Assembly: GCF_008974185.1 (NCBI RefSeq)
Contig: NZ_BKZP01000002.1
Span: forward strand, 1-64,000
From: Weizmannia acidilactici
GTDB taxonomy: Bacteria > Bacillota > Bacilli > Bacillales > Bacillaceae_C
Direction: 5' to 3'
DNA: 64,000 nt
A program made the translations under genes and the position numbers. Below are positions 28,601 through 36,549 of the stretch, piece after piece. Positions within the stretch are counted from its first letter, which is position 1. The number at the start of each line of letters is the position of its first letter. Under the pieces are notes generated by a model. It was not told the DNA's origin. It saw only the letters and a list, made by a program, of their open reading frames with translations, and ran no database searches.

Positions 28601-29096
28601 CGATTTCTAAGTCATGCAGCTTATCCGACAGAACTTCCCCTTTTCCTTCTTTCCCGAGTTCTTCCCGCTGCTCTAAAAGCTGCTCCGGTGTAACACAGGA
28701 ACGTTTAAATTCTGTCAATATCTGCTCAACATGGTCAATAAATCCGGCCTTATCCGCCGCCCGTCCAAACACGGACAGTTCTTCCTTTTTATCTTCTAAT
28801 ATTTTCCGAATGAGCATATTTAAACCTGAACTAGAAACGTGGCTGCGGCTGATGCCGCCAACTTCTTGCAATATTTTCCATGCAAGGCGCGTAAAGCTGT
28901 ACACCTGGGCACGGATCATGCCGCCCAGATCCGGGGCATGTGCAAGCCGTGTTTCCGACAAAAATGTCATCTGCTCCGGAACAAGATAAATCAAGGGGGA
29001 GCCGGATGGATTTTCAAGCAGTTTCTGTCTGATTTCGCGGTGGATGAATTCCGTCTTCCCCGTCCCGGGACGGCCGATAATAAATCGAAGGGACAC
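25590..29096 (-). CDS. addB: ATP-dependent helicase/nuclease subunit AddB
   Basis: AddB partners AddA; it has a helicase-like fold with one active P-loop and a C-terminal nuclease with a Fe-S cluster. The 1168-residue protein begins MSLRFIIGRPGTGKTEF (Walker A at about 8-15). The nuclease core shows GRIDRVD and VIDYKSS, and the C-terminal cysteines of the Fe-S cluster are in QAACAVCPFRSVCQFD. The GTG at 29096 gives a better spacing to AGAAGGAA than the GTG at 29105; either is possible. A promoter with a LexA-type box lies about 100 nt upstream. Confidence 0.96.
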   Translation of the reverse strand: MSLRFIIGRPGTGKTEFIHREIRQKLLENPSGSPLIYLVPEQMTFLSETRLAHAPDLGGMIRAQVYSFTRLAWKILQEVGGISRSHVSSSGLNMLIRKILEDKKEELSVFGRAADKAGFIDHVEQILTEFKRSCVTPEQLLEQREELGKEGKGEVLSDKLHDLEIVYSAYEQKLEGKYIDSEDYLRLLASAIAHSRYLQQAEIYIDGFHTFTPQEYLVITELLKTCRRVTVALATDRAFRRARPDDLYLFRMPGEAYASIYELALSGQVDMEEDVVLHEPVRFGHESLRFLQSSFEELPFPSFLDESRVEIWQANNRRAEIEGIARAIRDAVMQNWCRYRDIALLVRNGDAYQELIETVFYDYEVPYFIDRKRPMLNHPLIELVRSTLEIIRGNWRYEPVFRAVKTDLLFPLGENIHRLREKMDRLENYVLAYGIQGERWTGRKRWEYRRIRGLELENLPQTDEERKIEQEINELRLLITAPVLRLSRRLKRAKTGRALCEALYLYLEELEIPRKLENLRLIKEEEGDLVAAREHDQAWNEVMGLLDQFVEIFGDDPADLKKFSSIIETGLESLKFSIVPPALDQVLVADLEQSRLSDVKLAFIIGVNDGVMPAKITEEGILNDEEREYLLLKGMEITPGSKVRLLDEEFIFYRALTTPSERLVLSYPLADEEGKALLASPYIKRMQDMFPSHGGGLWVNDPAELQDDQQIAYISHPAAAVAFVTSQLQLKKRGYPMASFWWDAYNFYIGNPEWKNGAAHAFSSLFYQNKARKLSEKTSRELYGDHILASVSRMEQFFVCPFSHFATYGLKLREREVFRLDAPNIGDLFHGALKWISDKLQQEGIPWSKISKKQSMELAKAAVDDLAPKLQHQILLSTKRYQYIKKKLEQVVGRASYILSVHAQRSGFEPVAMELAFGPKKELPPLSFTLKNGVKMELQGRIDRVDKVENENGVYVRVIDYKSSAHKFDLTDVYYGLDLQVLTYLDIIMTYSRQLIGKESLPAGVLYFHLHDPLISADKILTIEEIEEKILKDFRMRGLMLDSPEVISLMDKTLESGNSAIVAAGLKKDGKLTARSEVASKEDFETIRKYVRHIYMKAGNAIMSGATDIAPYKIKKQAACAVCPFRSVCQFDQSMEENRYRIITPQKQEEILEIMRKESEKDENSYSC

Positions 29097-29191
29097 TCGT
29101 TTCACTTCCTTCTATCCGATCATTCCAATTTCTTCATAACACGCTTCCATTTGCCGAATGGCGTAAACACACGGAAACCGCAACCAAAATT

Positions 29192-29205
29192 AGAACATTT
29201 GTTCT
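29192..29205. promoter_or_regulatory. LexA (DinR)-type SOS box at the addBA promoter
   Basis: AGAACATTTGTTCT carries the full GAAC-N4-GTTC core of the Bacillus SOS box (CGAACRNRYGTTCG as I recall). It begins 4 nt downstream of the -10 element on the minus strand, so it covers the expected transcription start. Known biology: LexA bound there would block transcription until DNA damage. That addBA is SOS-controlled here is inference. Confidence 0.65.
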
Positions 29206-29208
29206 TTT

Positions 29209-29237
29209 ATTTTAAATCATATTTACGGCTTAATCAA
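29209..29237 (-). promoter_or_regulatory. Promoter of addB-addA
   Basis: On the minus strand TTGATT (29237-29232), a 17-nt spacer and TAAAAT (29214-29209) form a good sigma-A promoter, directly upstream of the SOS-type box. Confidence 0.7.
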
Positions 29238-29299
29238 GTTTTTTGTGCTACTCCGGTTCGGGGCGCGCTATACGAACCACAATGCACAAAAATAAGGTA

Positions 29300-29345
29300 C
29301 CGCCGCCTTCGGGAAAGTCCCTTTTTAAGCTGCGGTGCCGCATTA
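29300..29345 (-). terminator. Possible terminator of the AIM24 gene
   Basis: On the minus strand GGCACCGCAGC and GGCGGCGGTACC can pair imperfectly, followed by TTATTTTT, 14 nt after the gene's stop. Confidence 0.4.
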
Positions 29346-29358
29346 AAAACGCACCCTT

Positions 29359-30147
29359 TTAATCCCCGTCAAACAGATCAAACAGCCCTTTTGCTATGCT
29401 GCCTTCATCCCTGGAACCGCCGAACTGCGGCATTGCCGCAAACACACGGCTTGCGAGACGGCTAAAAGGGAGGGACTGCACCCAAACCGCCCCCGGGCCG
29501 CGCAATGTGGCAAAGAACAGCCCTTCGCCGCCGAACAATGCAGTTTTAATTCCTTTAACAAATTCAATATCATAATCAACGGTTCTTGTCATGGCTACAA
29601 GGCAACCTGTATCAACCCTTAATGTTTCCCCGGGTGCCAGTTCACGCTTTTGGATCGTGCCGCCTGCATGGATAAAGGCAAGGCCGTCCCCTTCAAGCTT
29701 CTGCATGATAAAGCCTTCGCCACCAAAAAACCCGGTGCCGATTTTCCGCTGGAATTCGATACCAACCGAGACCCCTTTTGCTGCAGCCAAAAAGGCATCT
29801 TTTTGGCAAATTATCTTCCCGTCGTGTTCACTTAAATCCATCGGCACGATTTTGCCCGGGTAAGGCGCCGCAAAAGCGACATGCTTCTTATCGTAGGCTT
29901 CATTCGTAAAAGCGGTCATAAATAAGCTTTCACCGGTAATTAGTCTTTTTCCGGCCGAGAACAATTTCCCCATTAAGCCGCTCTGGCTGCCCGATCCGTC
30001 GCCAAAGATCGTTTCCATCCGGATGCCGTCTTCCATCATCATCAAGCTACCCGCTTCGGCAATGACCGTTTCCTGCGGGTCCAGTTCCACTTCGACAAAC
30101 TGCATGTCGTCCCCATACAGTTTGAAATCAATATCATGGTTGTTCAT
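29359..30147 (-). CDS. TIGR00266/AIM24 family protein
   Basis: A 262-residue beta-rich protein of the TIGR00266 (AIM24, older DUF124) family. Typical blocks are [57 protein letters not shown] and [20 protein letters not shown]. The fold is a bacterial tubby-like beta prism; its role is unknown. ATG at 30147 has GGAGG 7 nt upstream; an extension to 30258 has none. No signal peptide. Shares strand with yhjE, 41 nt downstream of it. Confidence 0.9.
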   Translation of the reverse strand: MNNHDIDFKLYGDDMQFVEVELDPQETVIAEAGSLMMMEDGIRMETIFGDGSGSQSGLMGKLFSAGKRLITGESLFMTAFTNEAYDKKHVAFAAPYPGKIVPMDLSEHDGKIICQKDAFLAAAKGVSVGIEFQRKIGTGFFGGEGFIMQKLEGDGLAFIHAGGTIQKRELAPGETLRVDTGCLVAMTRTVDYDIEFVKGIKTALFGGEGLFFATLRGPGAVWVQSLPFSRLASRVFAAMPQFGGSRDEGSIAKGLFDLFDGD

Positions 30148-30188
30148 TTCCATACCTCCATTCAAAATCGCTTTCCCCTGTATACGAA

Positions 30189-30806
30189 TCAACTTTGATT
30201 TTGTTCCATTTTTATTTTTCGGCTCAACCGGGCTTCCACTCTTTTCCCGACAAACCATAACACGGCGATGGCCAGCAGCACAATTCCCGTACGAAGCGGC
30301 TGTTTCAAAAGCGATGCAATATCATGCCCAATAAAGCTGATGATGAAAATGGTGATCATTTTGCCGGCAAATACAGCCAATAAATATTGGAACCAGCGGA
30401 TCGCGGAAAGGCCTGCCACGATATTAACGACAGCCGAGGGGGTGAAAGGAAAACAGAGCAGCACAAAAAGCGGCGCAAACCCGTGGCGGTCAAGCCAATC
30501 CATCAGTTTTTTCACATGGCGGTGTGTCTTTAAAAAAGCAAGAAAACGGCTCTGCCCGTACTTTCTTACGGAGAGGAATACAAGAAAAGCCCCCGTGCAT
30601 GCCCCGAACCATGATAAGAGAAACCCTAGCCAAAGCCCAAATGCGTTGGCATTTGCCATGACAATCAGCACCATGGGCAAAAAGGGTAGAAAAGCCTCCA
30701 AAACGAGCAGCCCCGTCCCTAAAATAGGCCCGAAAGAACGGTATTGGGTCATTAGCTGCATGAAGTTTTCCATCGTTAGCCAATCTTTGAGCAGTTCCAG
30801 GTTCAT
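30189..30806 (-). CDS. yhjE: TVP38/TMEM64 family membrane protein (YhjE)
   Basis: A 205-residue DedA/VTT-domain protein with about five membrane segments. The hallmark [20 protein letters not shown] and [20 protein letters not shown] fit the SNARE-associated (VTT) domain, with [20 protein letters not shown] in the second half. Such proteins may move lipids across the membrane. ATG at 30806 is preferred for its upstream GGAGGAG, though the spacing is long (12 nt); ATG at 30827 is an alternative. B. subtilis YhjE has similar length and neighbourhood. Confidence 0.85.
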   Translation of the reverse strand: MNLELLKDWLTMENFMQLMTQYRSFGPILGTGLLVLEAFLPFLPMVLIVMANANAFGLWLGFLLSWFGACTGAFLVFLSVRKYGQSRFLAFLKTHRHVKKLMDWLDRHGFAPLFVLLCFPFTPSAVVNIVAGLSAIRWFQYLLAVFAGKMITIFIISFIGHDIASLLKQPLRTGIVLLAIAVLWFVGKRVEARLSRKIKMEQNQS

Positions 30807-30869
30807 ATTCTTCTTGTACTCCTCCATTTTCAATTCGCTTTTAGTGTACCATATCACCGATGTATTATT

Positions 30870-31237
30870 TTCAATCGACTCCCACTTTTATTTTTGGTCT
30901 GGTGAACTCACGGTATTTCGGGGCTCCAGCTGGTAAAGTCATTCCAGTTGCTTCCTATGTCCAATGCCGGTTTTTCCGGGTTCCCGATTGCACGTAAAAA
31001 ATATTTGAAATGGATTCATACTGCTTTCGCCAATATGTGTCTGACAAACAGCACCTTTTAGCTGTTTGCTTGCAAGCTGCGGACGATGGAGTACAGCGCA
31101 TATAAATCTTTTTCCTCTCCAAACGGCGATCGTTCCTTTCTTTAACGATTCATAAGTAAATTTCGATTTTCCACTTCAATTTTCCTTTTGTAACCAGATC
31201 AATTTCCTGTCCAAAGTATTCACTTTATCGAACAAAA
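30870..31237. other. Gene-poor stretch with degenerate coding traces
   Basis: No intact gene is visible between yhjE and the comK terminator. The only coding-like trace is the short minus-strand remnant at 31150-31224 described separately. No repeats or RNA structures were recognised. Confidence 0.5.
31150..31224 (-). pseudogene. Possible remnant of an MNT-type nucleotidyltransferase
   Basis: A 24-codon minus-strand stretch bounded by stops reads SEYFGQEIDLVTKGKLKWKI EIYL. The FGxxIDLVTxxxL pattern is what I know from the end of minimal nucleotidyltransferase (MNT) antitoxins that pair with HepT. Nothing upstream encodes the catalytic GSRARG part, and downstream only another short fragment (EEKDLYALYSIVRSLQANS in a different frame) is suggestive. 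Too short to be sure. Confidence 0.3.
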
Positions 31238-31261
31238 AGGCAGGGAGACCTTCCCTGCCTG
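31238..31261 (-). terminator. Terminator of comK
   Basis: On the minus strand AGGCAGGGAA and TTCCCTGCCT-like arms (AGGCAGGG, loop, CCCTGCCT) followed by TTTTTGTT, 5 nt after the comK stop. Confidence 0.85.
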
Positions 31262-31265
31262 CCGC

Positions 31266-31805
31266 CTAAAACCAATACAGCCCGTGATCCCCAAAATCCT
31301 CAAACACCTTAAACCCTTGTTGCTTTAAAAAAAGCAATCTTGCCCGCCTGATTTTAGCTTCATAAGCAACCTGCAATGATGCCGCATTGTGATACTGGTT
31401 CAAAAATGAGCCGTGGCTAATCGGCAAAATAAACGTTTGGTTGTTGGAAAAAATGATTTTTGTTTTCCCCCCCTCTTCAGGGTAATGGTCTTTGATATGC
31501 CTGGAAACCAGCCAGATACAATCCGGCTTAGTTGGCGATTTAGTTGGAAAAAGTATTGTGGATGTATGGGGATCTATAATTATGGGCGGTTTATGGCGGA
31601 CATTAATTAAGCGTTTCGTTGAATTTTTTCTTCCTTCAAAGTTGCTTCCAAAATTTTCACAACTTATTTTAACAATTTCTAAAGGACTGTCCTGCACATA
31701 AATTTCCTGATTGACTTCGAGAACTTTTGAACCAGCCTCACTTCCATCACTGTAAGGAATAATCGCCATAGTATACGGACAAATTTCATACTCTTTCAGT
31801 TGCAA
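31266..31805 (-). CDS. comK: Competence transcription factor ComK
   Basis: ComK is the master activator of the DNA-uptake (competence) genes. The 179-residue product keeps the core pattern of B. subtilis ComK: CENFGSNFEGRK, RHKPPIIIDPHTSTILFPTK, FSNNQTFILPISHGSFLNQ. Its tail is shorter and differs (KQQGFKVFEDFGDHGLYWF). TTG at 31805 is chosen because GGGGGGAAG lies upstream; an ATG at 31826 has no ribosome site and would add seven residues. It is divergent from yhzC as in B. subtilis, with two ComK-box-like sites upstream. Confidence 0.9.
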   Translation of the reverse strand: MQLKEYEICPYTMAIIPYSDGSEAGSKVLEVNQEIYVQDSPLEIVKISCENFGSNFEGRKNSTKRLINVRHKPPIIIDPHTSTILFPTKSPTKPDCIWLVSRHIKDHYPEEGGKTKIIFSNNQTFILPISHGSFLNQYHNAASLQVAYEAKIRRARLLFLKQQGFKVFEDFGDHGLYWF

Positions 31806-31839
31806 ACATCTTCCCCCCAATAGCATTATTCATAACTCT

Positions 31840-31845
31840 ATTATA
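31840..31845 (-). promoter_or_regulatory. -10 element of comK
   Basis: TATAAT on the minus strand (31845-31840), 35 nt before the TTG start. No good -35 is present 17 nt upstream, as expected for an activator-dependent promoter. Confidence 0.5.
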
Positions 31846-31880
31846 GTACAAAATTCCTCAATTTCTAGTATTTTTTTCAA

Positions 31881-31928
31881 AAAATGCGTATTTTTTTCCA
31901 ATTCATTGTTTCAGAAAAGGCAAATTTT
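31881..31928. promoter_or_regulatory. Pair of ComK AT-boxes
   Basis: AAAATGCGTATTTT (31881-31894) and AAAAGGCAAATTTT (31915-31928) each match the AT-box AAAA-N5-TTTT with one deviation (six bases between runs) and are 20 bp apart. Their position just upstream of the comK -35 region fits autoactivation by ComK. Confidence 0.5.
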
Positions 31929-31933
31929 TTTGA

Positions 31934-31962
31934 TTGATTTTCGTTTGAAAACTCTATATAAT
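31934..31962 (+). promoter_or_regulatory. Promoter of yhzC
   Basis: TTGATT (31934-31939), 17 nt and TATAAT (31957-31962), 27 nt before the start codon. Confidence 0.75.
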
Positions 31963-31989
31963 AAAAAAAAGCGAAAAGGGTGATCATAC

Positions 31990-32223
31990 ATGGAGAACAA
32001 AAAATCTTATTCTGACCTGCCAAAAGAAAGTGCGATGACCCAGATCCAAATGGAAAAATTCGTGGAACACATTTATACTGACATGCTGCTAAATGAGATC
32101 ATGTTGAACAAACAAAAAGAGAAACTGCTGGAACAAATCGACCATGTACTTGATCTCCGGGACAAAGAGCAGTTCATGGAGCTAACGAATGAACTCAAAA
32201 AAATCAATTTACAATTCGGATGA
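31990..32223 (+). CDS. yhzC: IDEAL-domain protein (YhzC)
   Basis: A 77-residue acidic, helical protein with a C-terminal IDEAL-type motif (EQIDHVLDLRDKEQFMELTN EL). Such domains occur in small Bacillus proteins that bind larger partners, for example in ComK regulation or stress adaptors; the partner here is unknown. AAAAGGGTGATC precedes the ATG. It is divergent from comK, the same arrangement as yhzC-comK in B. subtilis. Confidence 0.88.
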   Translation: MENKKSYSDLPKESAMTQIQMEKFVEHIYTDMLLNEIMLNKQKEKLLEQIDHVLDLRDKEQFMELTNELKKINLQFG

Positions 32224-32225
32224 TT

Positions 32226-32275
32226 CGGGCTGCGGCAAAGCGGTCAAAACCGGTTTGCACCGCCCTTTTCTTTTG
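32226..32275 (+). terminator. Terminator of yhzC
   Basis: An interrupted GC-rich stem (GGGC...GCAAA..CGGT / ACCG..TTTGC...GCCC) ends in TTTTCTTTT. Confidence 0.65.
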
Positions 32276-32294
32276 CTCAAATAGCCGTTAAATC

Positions 32295-32341
32295 CAAAAA
32301 AGCAGCGGGCGCCTTGCAAACTGGCGCACACTGCTTTTTTC
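32295..32341. terminator. Bidirectional terminator, mainly of yhfN
   Basis: AAAAAAGCAG..GGCGCC and GGCGC..CTGCTTTTTT form a strong stem flanked by A- and T-runs just after the yhfN stop. Confidence 0.85.
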
Positions 32342-32352
32342 ATAGTCAGGTT

Positions 32353-33606
32353 TTATTTTTCCCCTTCCAGCATGCGGATTCGCTCCAGCATCGTCGGGTG
32401 ATCGTAGCGGAATATTTTTACAAGAAGCGGCGGATTGACTTCACTTAGTCCCGCCTTCGTTAAGATTTGGAACGTTTGGATGCCGGATTTAGGATCGTGG
32501 GTCATTTTGACGGCATAGCGGTCCGCACGGAGTTCCTCATACCGTGATCCCCAATTCACAAGCGGACTTGACGCAAACAGCAAAACCGAGGAAATCAACA
32601 AGAACAGGGGAAGCGAACTGATATTCGAAATTCCCGTCATCCATCGGCCGCTTCCTTTCCGGCTAGCAATGGCGTTCATGATTTTCGCATTCAGCCACAA
32701 CCCGATAAGCATCATCAAAATATAACCCGCCGTGCCGAAATAAATATGTTTTTCCACATAATGCCCCATCTCATGTGCCATCACAAATAAAATCTCTTTA
32801 TCGTTCAAACGGTTGAGGGTCGTATCCCAGAGTACGATCCTTGAATTGGCGCCGATCCCTGTGACATAGGCATTTAAGGCATTTGTTTTTTCTGACATAT
32901 TGACTTCATATACATGATCCGCCGGAATATGTGCTTTCGACGCGAGCGCTAGGATTTTTGCTTCCAGCGCCTTGTCTTTCAAAGGATAAAAATCATTATA
33001 CAAAGGATCGATTACAACCGGCTGGATAAACATCATAAAAACCGTATACGGAATCGACAATAGCCAGGCAGGAATCCACCATTTATACCGGTACTTTTTC
33101 ATGAGCGCATAGAGGACAGCGAAAACGGCAAACATGATCACGAAATTTACCCAAAAATCGGTGACTTCATCTTTCATCCACCCGGTAAACGTCTGGGTGG
33201 AAATGTGATATACCTTTGAAAAACGGTAGGACAGGAAACTCATCGGGAATGTAAACAAAAAAGATGCAATGGAAAACCAAAAGAGATAAACCGCTGTTTG
33301 AATGACGCGGAAGCGTGAAACTTCAGCGGCCCACTTTTCAAACATTTTCGAGATGCCGAGCGCGAGAACCAAAAAATAAAAAAGCCATTCATACGGGGCA
33401 GACAGGAAAAAAAGCAGGTTCCGGATTTTCGAATATGCTTCGCTTAAATACAGTTCACGGCTGTTCATAAAAATTGCGGGATCTGCGGCCGTTCCCCTGT
33501 ACTGCTCCGGAATCGCGGTATTTGCAAAACGAAATAGATACCAGTACATCAAAAGACCGAACAGCACATATCCGGCTATTGCCCGCAATGCCCATTTCGT
33601 TTTCAA
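32353..33606 (-). CDS. yhfN: M48 family (Ste24-like) metalloprotease YhfN
   Basis: A 417-residue membrane zinc protease of the CAAX prenyl protease 1 type. It has about seven membrane segments, the zinc motif FVMAHEMGHYVEKH (HExxH near residue 283) and the downstream YEELRADRYAVKM that supplies the third ligand. Its substrates in bacteria are unknown. Start assigned to TTG at 33606, preceded by AAGGAGGG (spacing 12, somewhat long); the N-terminal frame opens back to 33675 without a site. Corresponds to B. subtilis YhfN. Confidence 0.9.
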   Translation of the reverse strand: MKTKWALRAIAGYVLFGLLMYWYLFRFANTAIPEQYRGTAADPAIFMNSRELYLSEAYSKIRNLLFFLSAPYEWLFYFLVLALGISKMFEKWAAEVSRFRVIQTAVYLFWFSIASFLFTFPMSFLSYRFSKVYHISTQTFTGWMKDEVTDFWVNFVIMFAVFAVLYALMKKYRYKWWIPAWLLSIPYTVFMMFIQPVVIDPLYNDFYPLKDKALEAKILALASKAHIPADHVYEVNMSEKTNALNAYVTGIGANSRIVLWDTTLNRLNDKEILFVMAHEMGHYVEKHIYFGTAGYILMMLIGLWLNAKIMNAIASRKGSGRWMTGISNISSLPLFLLISSVLLFASSPLVNWGSRYEELRADRYAVKMTHDPKSGIQTFQILTKAGLSEVNPPLLVKIFRYDHPTMLERIRMLEGEK

Positions 33607-33688
33607 TAAATATGCACTCCCTCCTTGTCCTTCACTATATATGTAACGCAGGAAAAAGGCATTTAGAACAGCCATTTTTTAATGTGCC

Positions 33689-33991
33689 CTAAAACATAAA
33701 AGAATAAAAACTCAATACGGCAATCGCCCCAAGCACCACAATAATGACATTGGCACCGGTCAAAGCAAGAATAATTGCGGTGCCGGCTCCGATCGTTCCA
33801 AACAGCGGGTCTTTTTGGATCAAAAACACCTTTGGAAAAATCAGCGCGCCCAAAATCGCATACGGGACATTTTTTAAAACGCCTTCCAAAAACGGCGGCA
33901 GCGTTTTGTTTTGCAAAAGGACAAACGGCAGCATCCGCGGCAAATACGTTACAAGCCCCATTCCAATGATGACGAGAATAATAGTGTTCAT
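33689..33991 (-). CDS. azlD: AzlD-type branched-chain amino-acid exporter subunit
   Basis: A 100-residue protein with three to four membrane segments, starting MNTIILVIIGMGLVTYLPRM LPF, the AzlD pattern. With AzlC it forms a branched-chain amino-acid exporter. The ATG at 33991 overlaps the azlC stop (ATGA), so the two are translationally coupled. The frame runs on upstream into azlC but that part is a shadow. Confidence 0.9.
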   Translation of the reverse strand: MNTIILVIIGMGLVTYLPRMLPFVLLQNKTLPPFLEGVLKNVPYAILGALIFPKVFLIQKDPLFGTIGAGTAIILALTGANVIIVVLGAIAVLSFYSFMF

Positions 33992-34716
33992 CTTTCTTCC
34001 ACCCGCTTTTTCCGTTTGTATGTTTCCGTAATTTCGATCAAGACTGCGGATAAAAGTGTGGATGTGATAATCGACCATCCCTCTTCCATCACATGAAAGC
34101 CGATAAAAATGCTATTAAAGCCGGCGGAAATGGCGGCAAGGAACAATACTTTCACATTTCTTTTCAAGGAAGGGACAAGAAGGCCGATAAACATTGCATA
34201 CAACGCCACCGTCATGCTCGCCTGCAAAAACTGCGGCAGGTTCGCGCCAATCACGTAACCGATTCCGGAATTGATAACCCAGCTGGCATATGCGATCGAA
34301 GTGACGCCAAACCCGTATCCAAGCGGAAATTTCCCTTTTCTTGTCGCGAGCACTGAAAATGTTTCATCGGTAATCCCAAAGGCAAACAATCCGCGCTTGA
34401 ATTTGCTTTGTTCTTCCACTTTCCGGCTTAAAGCGGCTGTCATGAGAAAATGGCGGATATTGACGACAAAAGTTGTCAGGATAATGACAAACGGGCTTGT
34501 TCCCGCAGCGATTAAGCTTAAGCCCATATACTGGCTGGCCCCGGCGTACACGATCAGGCTCATCAGCAAGGTTTCCAGCAAGGACAGCCCGGTTGTTTTT
34601 GACAGCAGGCCGAACGTCAGCGCAATCGGGAAATATCCGATCGCAATGCTGGACCCCGCCTGCAGGCCGAGCTTAAAGCTGCTTGTTTTCCCTTCTGCAA
34701 TGGATGCTTCCAACAT
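33988..34716 (-). CDS. azlC: AzlC-type branched-chain amino-acid exporter subunit
   Basis: A 242-residue AzlC protein: IAIGYFPIALTFGLLSKTTG, VYAGASQYMGLSLIAAGTSP and VVNIRHFLMTAALS are family blocks; GITDETFSVLATRKG is another. Exports branched-chain amino acids or analogues together with AzlD. AGAGGAGGTACA directly precedes the ATG at 34716, so the open frame up to 34737 is not used. First gene of azlC-azlD. Confidence 0.93.
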   Translation of the reverse strand: MLEASIAEGKTSSFKLGLQAGSSIAIGYFPIALTFGLLSKTTGLSLLETLLMSLIVYAGASQYMGLSLIAAGTSPFVIILTTFVVNIRHFLMTAALSRKVEEQSKFKRGLFAFGITDETFSVLATRKGKFPLGYGFGVTSIAYASWVINSGIGYVIGANLPQFLQASMTVALYAMFIGLLVPSLKRNVKVLFLAAISAGFNSIFIGFHVMEEGWSIITSTLLSAVLIEITETYKRKKRVEER

Positions 34717-34828
34717 TGTACCTCCTCTACCAAACATGTATACAACAAAATTATTAATATTCTCATATTTTCATATTATACGCCTTGCAAGTTTTTCTTA
34801 CAAGATGTGGAAAGCTGCAGATTCAATT

Positions 34829-34874
34829 CAAAAAAGGAAACTCGCCGGTGAAAGCTTTCCGGCGGGTTTCCTTT
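34829..34874 (-). terminator. Terminator of lcfB
   Basis: On the minus strand GGAAACCCGCCGG, a 10-nt loop, CCGGCGAGTTTCC and T6. Confidence 0.9.
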
Positions 34875-34875
34875 G

Positions 34876-36429
34876 TCACGATTTGCTCGATTGTTTCTTT
34901 AGGACCTGTTCTTTCAGCGACCTGCGTAAAATTTTCCCGGTTGTATTTTTCGGGAGTTCGTCCAAAAACTCAATTTCTTGCGGCACTTTATATTTGGCAA
35001 GCCGCTCCCTGCAGTAGCCAAGCAATTCCTCTTCTGTCAGAGATTCGTTTTTGGACACGACAAAAACTTTTACGACCTCGCCCTGATTCGGATCCGGAAT
35101 ACCCACTGCAGCGGCTTCGACCACATCCGGATGGTCGTACAGCACTTCTTCCACTTCCCGCGGGTATACATTGAACCCGCCGACAATGACCATATCTTTC
35201 TTGCGATCAACGATATAAAAATAACCGTCTTCATCCATTCTCGCCAAATCTCCAGTGTACAGCCAGCCGTTCCGGATCGTGGCTGCCGTTTCTTCCGGCA
35301 TTTTATAGTAACCTTTCATCACGTTCGGCCCGCGTACAACGAGCTCCCCGACTTCCCCGACTGGCACTTCATTCCCAAGTTCATCCACGACTTTATTTTC
35401 AACGTGGACGATATTCGTGCCGATTGATCCGGGTTTCCGCGGCCGGTCAAGAGGATTGAAGCATGTTACCGGAGAAGCTTCCGAAAGGCCGTACCCTTCA
35501 GAAATGAGTACATTGAATTTTTTCTCAAAATTTTTCAATAGTGCCACCGGCATCGATGCCCCGCCCGATATGCACAGCCTGAGCGTTGCAAAATCTTTCG
35601 GGGTCCCGGCTTCGTATTGGTATAAGTAGTTGTACATCGTCGGCACACCCGCAAATATCGTTGCTTCGTATTTTTTCGCAACGCGGAACACTTCTTTCGG
35701 GCTGAATTTCGGCAAAATCAAAAGCGTTGCCCCGCTGATGAGCGGCGCATTGACGGCTACGGAGAGGCAAAATACATGAAACATCGGCAAAGCCGTAATC
35801 ACACGGTCACGGCTGCTCATTCTTAAATATTCACCGATATCGCTGGCGTTCGAATACAAATTTTTATGCGTAAGCATGGCCCCTTTTGGCTTTCCGGTTG
35901 TCCCCGATGTATACAAAATAACCGCCGTATCGTCATCATCCAGCGGCACTTCTTCAGCTACAGGGAAGCTTTCTTCCAAAATTCGCGAAAACGATTTCAA
36001 TTTTGGATGCGTATATTCCGTTCTTGTCTGTGCCGGGCCGGTTTCGCAAATAATGTAGTGCTCCACTTTCGGTAAATGCGCATCGACGGCATCCACGAAC
36101 GGCACGAACATATCAAGCGCCACAACAGCTTTTACATCACCGTTCTCCAATATGTATTGGATTTCATTCGGCGTGTAGATCGGATTGACCGGTATCGTTG
36201 AGATGCCCGCCCGCATTGCCCCGTACAAGGCAATGATAAATTGAGGTGAGTTGCCAAGCAGTAATGCGATATGATCCCCTTTTTCCAGGCCGAGTTTTTT
36301 CAGCCCGTTTGCAAATTTCGAAACCGCCGCATCCAGCTCCCCGTAAGTCACCGGCTTATCCATAAAGTAATAAGCTGTCTTGTCCATGTTTTTACACGCC
36401 GTGTTTTTTAAACTTGACGGTAAATTCAT
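34876..36429 (-). CDS. lcfB: Long-chain fatty-acid-CoA ligase LcfB
   Basis: An AMP-forming acyl-CoA synthetase of 517 residues, close to B. subtilis LcfB (YhfL). The AMP-binding motif is [18 protein letters not shown] (about 160-177); later blocks are [41 protein letters not shown] and the C-terminal lysine in [13 protein letters not shown]. It activates free fatty acids for degradation or uptake. ATG at 36429 follows GGGAGGG. It lies after lplJ, separated by a strong terminator, so it probably has its own promoter. Confidence 0.94.
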   Translation of the reverse strand: MNLPSSLKNTACKNMDKTAYYFMDKPVTYGELDAAVSKFANGLKKLGLEKGDHIALLLGNSPQFIIALYGAMRAGISTIPVNPIYTPNEIQYILENGDVKAVVALDMFVPFVDAVDAHLPKVEHYIICETGPAQTRTEYTHPKLKSFSRILEESFPVAEEVPLDDDDTAVILYTSGTTGKPKGAMLTHKNLYSNASDIGEYLRMSSRDRVITALPMFHVFCLSVAVNAPLISGATLLILPKFSPKEVFRVAKKYEATIFAGVPTMYNYLYQYEAGTPKDFATLRLCISGGASMPVALLKNFEKKFNVLISEGYGLSEASPVTCFNPLDRPRKPGSIGTNIVHVENKVVDELGNEVPVGEVGELVVRGPNVMKGYYKMPEETAATIRNGWLYTGDLARMDEDGYFYIVDRKKDMVIVGGFNVYPREVEEVLYDHPDVVEAAAVGIPDPNQGEVVKVFVVSKNESLTEEELLGYCRERLAKYKVPQEIEFLDELPKNTTGKILRRSLKEQVLKKQSSKS

Positions 36430-36506
36430 TTCTCCCTCCCCTTTCTGAGTGAACAGCCATTCATTACCCTTTTCATTATATAAAAACAATTTTAATATTT
36501 CAACAC

Positions 36507-36541
36507 AAATTCCCAAGCTGCCGGACGCAGCTTGGGAATTT
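36507..36541 (-). terminator. Terminator of lplJ
   Basis: AATTCCCAAGCTGC and GCAGCTTGGGAATT form a perfect 14-bp stem around a 5-nt loop on the minus strand, then TGTGTT; the T-run is poor. Confidence 0.75.
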
Positions 36542-36549
36542 TAATCTTT

